Positions 57,015 through 64,000 of a DNA stretch of 64,000 bases are shown one piece after another (positions within the stretch are counted from its first letter, which is position 1; each line of letters begins with the position of its first letter). The stretch is from positions 3,760,106-3,824,105 of the forward strand of contig CALYLW010000015.1 of NCBI GenBank assembly GCA_944989445.1. Direction: 5' to 3'. This stretch comes from Ampullaceana balthica (Eukaryota; Mollusca; Gastropoda; Lymnaeidae). The position numbers and the translations under genes were made by a program. A model generated the notes under the pieces. The model saw only the letters and a list, made by a program, of their open reading frames with translations. It did not search any database and was not told the DNA's origin.

Positions 57015-57438
57015 CTGTGTCGGGACCTGTGTCGGAGACATATTGAACCAGTGTCGGGACATATTGAACCTGTGTCGGGGACATATTGAACCAGTGTCGG
57101 GACATATTGAACCTGTGTCGGGGACACATTGAACCTGTGTCGGGGACATATTGAACCTGTGTCGGGGACATATTGAACCTGTGTCGGGGACACATTGAAC
57201 CTGTGTCGGGGACATATTGAACCTGTGTCGGGGACATATTGAACCTGTGTCGGGGACACATTAAACCTGTGTCGGGGGACACATTGAACCTGTGTCGGGG
57301 ACATATTGAACCTGTGTCGGGGACATATTGAACCTATGTCGGGGACACATTAAACCTGTGTCGGGGACACATTGAACCTGTGTCGGGGCACATTGAACCT
57401 GTGTCGGGGCACATTGAACCTGTGTCGGGGACATATTC
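57015..57438. repeat. 22-bp minisatellite, about 19 copies
   Basis: Unit gaacctgtgtcggggacata plus tt. The first copies are shorter (gtcgggacatatt), and G-run length varies between copies. Confidence 0.95.
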
Positions 57439-57756
57439 GTGTTTTTCAACAGATTTTTAAAAAACAGAAGTATGAACGAGTCTTTACTTTATGTGTATGC
57501 AGCTAGAAAAGACATTAAAATGAATTCAAGGCACAAAAGAAAAATAACTTTACGATTATTTTGTTTGTTCTGTAAAGCGTGTTCCAAGTCCATTTAAAAG
57601 AGGCAAGAAAATGTTGACAGTCTTAAGTAAATAGAAAATGAATAGTGAAAACTTTTCAGCTTAAAGCATTTTTCAGCAGACGACACAAAATCAATAATAT
57701 ATTTTTAAAAATATAAATAATTTTAAACATTTCATATTTTCGAATATTTGACTCGA
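57439..57756. other. AT-rich spacer
   Basis: No gene. Its right end, aaataacgt, also appears inside the following array at 62939-63050. Confidence 0.5.
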
Positions 57757-60700
57757 AATAACGTAGATGTGAATGATGTTGTTATTGAGGGTGGGTGGGG
57801 TACAGATGTGAATGATGTTGTTATTGAGGGTGGGTGGGGTACTTAGATGTGAATGATGTTGTTATTGAGGGTGGGTGGGGTACAGATGTGAATGATGTTG
57901 TTATTGAGGGTGGATGGGGTACAGATGTGAATGATGTTGTTATTGAGGGTGGGTGGGGTACAGATGTGAATGATGTTGTTATTGAGGGTGGATGGGGTAC
58001 AGATGTGAATGATGTTGTTATTGAGGGTGGGTGGGGTACAGATGTGAATGATGTTGTTATTGAGGGTGGGTGGGGTACAGATGTGAATGATGTTGTTATT
58101 GAGGGTGGGTGGGGTACAGATGTGAATGATGTTGTTATTGAGGGTGGGTGGGGTACTTAGATGTGAATGATGTTGTTATTGAGGGTGGGTGGGGTACTTA
58201 GATGTGAATGATGTTGTTATTGAGGGTGGGTGGGGTACAGATGTGAATGATGTTGTTATTGAGGGTGGATGGGGTACTTAGATGTGAATGATGTTGTTAT
58301 TGAGGGTGGATGGGGTACAGATGTGAATGATGTTGTTATTGAGGGTGGATGGGGTACAGATGTGAATGATGTTGTTATTGAGGGTGGGTGGGGTACAGAT
58401 GTGAATGATGTTGTTATTGAGGGTGGGTGGGGTACTTAGATGTGAATGATGTTGTTATTGAGGGTGGGTGGGGTACTTAGATGTGAATGATGTTGTTATT
58501 GAGGGTGGGTGGGGTACTTAGATGTGAATGATGTTGTTATTGAGGGTGGGTGGGGTACTTAGATGTGAATGATGTTGTTATTGAGGGTGGATGGGGTACA
58601 GATGTGAATGATGTTGTTATTGAGGGTGGGTGGGGTACAGATGTGAATGATGTTGTTATTGAGGGTGGGTGGGGTACTTAGATGTGAATGATGTTGTTAT
58701 TGAGGGTGGATGGGGTACAGATGTGAATGATGTTGTTATTGAGGGTGGATGGGCTACTTAGATGTGAATGATGTTGTTATTGAGGGTGGGTGGGGTACAG
58801 ATGTGAATGATGTTGTTATTGAGGGTGGATGGGGTACAGATGTGAATGATGTTGTTATTGAGGGTGGATGGGCTACTTAGATGTGAATGATGTTGTTATT
58901 GAGGGTGGATGGGCTACTTAGATGTGAATGATGTTGTTATTGAGGGTGGGTGGGGTACAGATGTGAATGATGTTGTTATTGAGGGTGGATGGGGTACAGA
59001 TGTGAATGATGTTGTTATTGAGGGTGGATGGGGTACTTAGATGTGAATGATGTTGTTATTGAGGGTGGGTGGGGTACTTAGATGTGAATGATGTTGTTAT
59101 TGAGGGTGGATGGGGTACTTAGATGTGAATGATGTTGTTATTGAGGGTGGGTGGGGTACTTAGATGTGAATGATGTTGTTATTGAGGGTGGGTGGGGTAC
59201 TTAGATGTGAATGATGTTGTTATTGAGGGTGGGTGGGGTACTTAGATGTGAATGATGTTGTTATTGAGGGTGGGTGGGGTACTTAGATGTGAATGATGTT
59301 GTTATTGAGGGTGGGTGGGGTACTTAGATGTGAATGATGTTGTTATTGAGGGTGGGTGGGGTACTTAGATGTGAATGATGTTGTTATTGAGGGTGGGTGG
59401 GGTACTTAGATGTGAATGATGTTGTTATTGAGGGTGGATGGGGTACAGATGTGAATGATGTTGTTATTGAGGGTGGATGGGGTACAGATGTGAATGATGT
59501 TGTTATTGAGGGTGGATGGGGTACTTAGATGTGAATGATGTTGTTATTGAGGGTGGATGGGGTACAGATGTGAATGATGTTGTTATTGAGGGTGGATGGG
59601 GTACAGATGTGAATGATGTTGTTATTGAGGGTGGATGGGGTACAGATGTGAATGATGTTGTTATTGAGGGTGGGTGGGGTACTTAGATGTGAATGATGTT
59701 GTTATTGAGGGTGGGTGGGGTACTTAGATGTGAATGATGTTGTTATTGAGGGTGGGTGGGGTACTTAGATGTGAATGATGTTGTTATTGAGGGTGGGTGG
59801 GGTACTTAGATGTGAATGATGTTGTTATTGAGGGTGGGTGGGGTACTTAGATGTGAATGATGTTGTTATTGAGGGTGGATGGGGTACAGATGTGAATGAT
59901 GTTGTTATTGAGGGTGGATGGGGTACAGATGTGAATGATGTTGTTATTGAGGGTGGATGGGGTACTTAGATGTGAATGATGTTGTTATTGAGGGTGGATG
60001 GGGTACAGATGTGAATGATGTTGTTATTGAGGGTGGATGGGGTACAGATGTGAATGATGTTGTTATTGAGGGTGGATGGGGTACAGATGTGAATGATGTT
60101 GTTATTGAGGGTGGATGGGGTACAGATGTGAATGATGTTGTTATTGAGGGTGGATGGGGTACAGATGTGAATGATGTTGTTATTGAGGGTGGGTGGGGTA
60201 CTTAGATGTGAATGATGTTGTTATTGAGGGTGGATGGGGTACAGATGTGAATGATGTTGTTATTGAGGGTGGATGGGGTACTAGATGTGAATGATGTTGT
60301 TATTGAGGGTGGGTGGGGTACTTAGATGTGAATGATGTTGTTATTGAGGGTGGATGGGGTACAGATGTGAATGATGTTGTTATTGAGGGTGGATGGGGTA
60401 CAGATGTGAATGATGTTGTTATTGAGGGTGGGTGGGGTACTTAGATGTGAATGATGTTGTTATTGAGGGTGGGTGGGGTACTTAGATGTGAATGATGTTG
60501 TTATTGAGGGTGGATGGGGTACAGATGTGAATGATGTTGTTATTGAGGGTGGATGGGGTACAGATGTGAATGATGTTGTTATTGAGGGTGGATGGGGTAC
60601 AGATGTGAATGATGTTGTTATTGAGGGTGGGTGGGGTACAGATGTGAATGATGTTGTTATTGAGGGTGGGTGGGGTACTTAGATGTGAATGATGTTGTTA

Positions 60701-63700
60701 TTGAGGGTGGGTGGGGTACTTAGATGTGAATGATGTTGTTATTGAGGGTGGGTGGGGTACTTAGATGTGAATGATGTTGTTATTGAGGGTGGGATGGGGT
60801 ACTTAGATGTGAATGATGTTGTTATTGAGGGTGGATGGGGTACTTAGATGTGAATGATGTTGTTATTGAGGGTGGATGGGGTACTTAGATGTGAATGATG
60901 TTGTTATTGAGGGTGGATGGGGTACTTAGATGTGAATGATGTTGTTATTGAGGGTGGATGGGGTACTTAGATGTGAATGATGTTGTTATTGAGGGTGGAT
61001 GGGGTACTTAGATGTGAATGATGTTGTTATTGAGGGTGGGTGGGGTACTTAGATGTGAATGATGTTGTTATTGAGGGTGGGATGGGGTACTTAGATGTGA
61101 ATGATGTTGTTATTGAGGGTGGATGGGGTACAGATGTGAATGATGTTGTTATTGAGGGTGGATGGGGTACAGATGTGAATGATGTTGTTATTGAGGGTGG
61201 ATGGGGTACAGATGTGAATGATGTTGTTATTGAGGGTGGGTGGGGTACAGATGTGAATGATGTTGTTATTGAGGGTGGGTGGGGTACTTAGATGTGAATG
61301 ATGTTGTTATTGAGGGTGGGTGGGGTACTTAGATGTGAATGATGTTGTTATTGAGGGTGGGTGGGGTACTTAGATGTGAATGATGTTGTTATTGAGGGTG
61401 GGTGGGGTACTTAGATGTGAATGATGTTGTTATTGAGGGTGGGTGGGGTACTTAGATGTGAATGATGTTGTTATTGAGGGTGGGTGGGGTACTTAGATGT
61501 GAATGATGTTGTTATTGAGGGTGGATGGGGTACAGATGTGAATGATGTTGTTATTGAGGGTGGATGGGGTACAGATGTGAATGATGTTGTTATTGAGGGT
61601 GGATGGGGTACTTAGATGTGAATGATGTTGTTATTGAGGGTGGATGGGGTACAGATGTGAATGATGTTGTTATTGAGGGTGGATGGGGTACAGATGTGAA
61701 TGATGTTGTTATTGAGGGTGGATGGGGTACAGATGTGAATGATGTTGTTATTGAGGGTGGGTGGGGTACTTAGATGTGAATGATGTTGTTATTGAGGGTG
61801 GGTGGGGTACTTAGATGTGAATGATGTTGTTATTGAGGGTGGGTGGGGTACTTAGATGTGAATGATGTTGTTATTGAGGGTGGGTGGGGTACTTAGATGT
61901 GAATGATGTTGTTATTGAGGGTGGGTGGGGTACTTAGATGTGAATGATGTTGTTATTGAGGGTGGATGGGGTACAGATGTGAATGATGTTGTTATTGAGG
62001 GTGGATGGGGTACAGATGTGAATGATGTTGTTATTGAGGGTGGATGGGGTACTTAGATGTGAATGATGTTGTTATTGAGGGTGGATGGGGTACAGATGTG
62101 AATGATGTTGTTATTGAGGGTGGATGGGGTACAGATGTGAATGATGTTGTTATTGAGGGTGGATGGGGTACAGATGTGAATGATGTTGTTATTGAGGGTG
62201 GATGGGGTACAGATGTGAATGATGTTGTTATTGAGGGTGGGTGGGGTACTTAGATGTGAATGATGTTGTTATTGAGGGTGGATGGGGTACAGATGTGAAT
62301 GATGTTGTTATTGAGGGTGGATGGGGTACAGATGTGAATGATGTTGTTATTGAGGGTGGGTGGGGTACTTAGATGTGAATGATGTTGTTATTGAGGGTGG
62401 ATGGGGTACAGATGTGAATGATGTTGTTATTGAGGGTGGATGGGGTACAGATGTGAATGATGTTGTTATTGAGGGTGGGTGGGGTACTTAGATGTGAATG
62501 ATGTTGTTATTGAGGGTGGGTGGGGTACTTAGATGTGAATGATGTTGTTATTGAGGGTGGATGGGGTACAGATGTGAATGATGTTGTTATTGAGGGTGGA
62601 TGGGGTACAGATGTGAATGATGTTGTTATTGAGGGTGGATGGGGTACAGATGTGAATGATGTTGTTATTGAGGGTGGGTGGGGTACAGATGTGAATGATG
62701 TTGTTATTGAGGGTGGGTGGGGTACTTAGATGTGAATGATGTTGTTATTGAGGGTGGGTGGGGTACTTAGATGTGAATGATGTTGTTATTGAGGGTGGGT
62801 GGGGTACTTAGATGTGAATGATGTTGTTATTGAGGGTGGATGGGGCTACTTAGATGTGAATGATGTTGTTATTGAGGGTGGATGGGGTACTTAGATGTGA
62901 ATGATGTTGTCATTGAGGGTGGATGGGGTACTTAGCCAAATAACGTAGATGTGAATGATGTTGTTATTGAGGGTGGATGGGGTACTTAGCCAAATAACGT
63001 AGATGTGAATGATGTTGTTATTGAGGGTGGATGGGGTACTTAGCCAAATACGTAGATGTGAATGGTGTTGTTATTGAGGGTGGATGGGGTACTTAGATGT
63101 GAATGATGTTGTTATTGAGGGTGGGTGGGGTACTTAGATGTGAATGATGTTGTTATTGAGGGTGGGTGGGGTACTTAGATGTGAATGATGTTGTTATTGA
63201 GGGTGGATGGGGTACAGATGTGAATGATGTTGTTATTGAGGGTGGATGGGGTACAGATGTGAATGATGTTGTTATTGAGGGTGGATGGGGTACAGATGTG
63301 AATGATGTTGTTATTGAGGGTGGGTGGGGTACAGATGTGAATGATGTTGTTATTGAGGGTGGGTGGGGTACTTAGATGTGAATGATGTTGTTATTGAGGG
63401 TGGGTGGGGTACTTAGATGTGAATGATGTTGTTATTGAGGGTGGGTGGGGTACTTAGATGTGAATGATGTTGTTATTGAGGGTGGGTGGGGTACTTAGAT
63501 GTGAATGATGTTGTTATTGAGGGTGGGTGGGGTACTTAGATGTGAATGATGTTGTTATTGAGGGTGGGTGGGGTACTTAGATGTGAATGATGTTGTTATT
63601 GAGGGTGGATGGGGTACAGATGTGAATGATGTTGTTATTGAGGGTGGATGGGGTACAGATGTGAATGATGTTGTTATTGAGGGTGGATGGGGTACTTAGA

Positions 63701-64000
63701 TGTGAATGATGTTGTTATTGAGGGTGGATGGGGTACAGATGTGAATGATGTTGTTATTGAGGGTGGATGGGGTACAGATGTGAATGATGTTGTTATTGAG
63801 GGTGGATGGGGTACAGATGTGAATGATGTTGTTATTGAGGGTGGGTGGGGTACTTAGATGTGAATGATGTTGTTATTGAGGGTGGGTGGGGTACTTAGAT
63901 GTGAATGATGTTGTTATTGAGGGTGGGTGGGGTACTTAGATGTGAATGATGTTGTTATTGAGGGTGGGTGGGGTACTTAGATGTGAATGATGTTGTTATT
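57757..64000. repeat. 39/41-bp minisatellite, about 155 copies, ~2.09-kb higher-order repeat, continues past window
   Basis: Unit gatgtgaatgatgttgttat plus tgagggtgggtggggtac, followed by a (39 bp) or tta (41 bp). A second variable site is gggtggg or ggatggg. The order of variants after a run of 41-bp units recurs at 59436, 61523 and 63607 (offsets 2087 and 2084), so blocks of about 52 units are repeated. The 39-bp form is 13 codons, giving short open frames that stop at each 41-bp unit. The plus strand is strongly G-rich and C-poor. Confidence 0.97.

Noticed and set aside
57834..63375. Several short repeat proteins in the 39/41-bp array
   Set aside because: They start and stop only where 41-bp units break the 13-codon phase of 39-bp units.

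Overview
This 64 kb window looks like a non-coding stretch of an animal nuclear genome. I found no complete host protein gene. A metazoan, most likely a gastropod or other mollusc, is an inference from three things: the repeat types (Helitron ends, an I/nimbus-like LINE with RNase H, a second LINE, many hAT-type MITEs and a tRNA-derived SINE-like tail), AT-rich spacers with long TA microsatellites, and the absence of any bacterial gene layout.

About half of the sequence (roughly 31 kb by my hand count) is minisatellite. I count about 50 separate arrays with unit lengths from 12 to 81 bp, nearly all unrelated to each other. The largest are a 29-bp array (2.9-5.5 kb), a 29/30-bp array (10.7-14.8 kb), an 18-bp array (15.1-17.2 kb), a 17-bp array (34.7-36.9 kb) and a 39/41-bp array that fills 57.8-64.0 kb and runs off the end. 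Three of these show higher-order structure: multi-unit blocks of about 2.09 kb, 1.5 kb and 153 bp are themselves repeated. Long open frames inside arrays arise because the unit has no stop codon and are very unlikely to be genes.

Between the arrays lie mobile elements with ends that can be defined from sequence. These are a Helitron on the minus strand (26453-28837) made of about 13 tandem ~167-bp units; a second copy of the same family (from 6120) that keeps the C-terminus of the Helitron helicase; a 5'-truncated LINE with an intact 1036-codon RT/RNase H/zinc-knuckle frame (29800-32941); a frameshifted LINE fragment (18165-19893); hAT-like elements at 1761, 17653, 21385, 37012 and 38427, several with 8-bp target duplications; a long inverted repeat (54755-55102); and a unit flanked by 14-bp direct repeats that carries its own 13-bp minisatellite (48919-49691). 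A tRNA-Val-like sequence lies at 5878-5950.

The most unusual theme is how closely transposons and minisatellites are associated. Both LINEs sit inside tandem arrays, and the Helitron and the fold-back element directly abut arrays. One retroposon-like unit contains an array. The layout suggests insertion and tandem expansion repeatedly happened at the same places.
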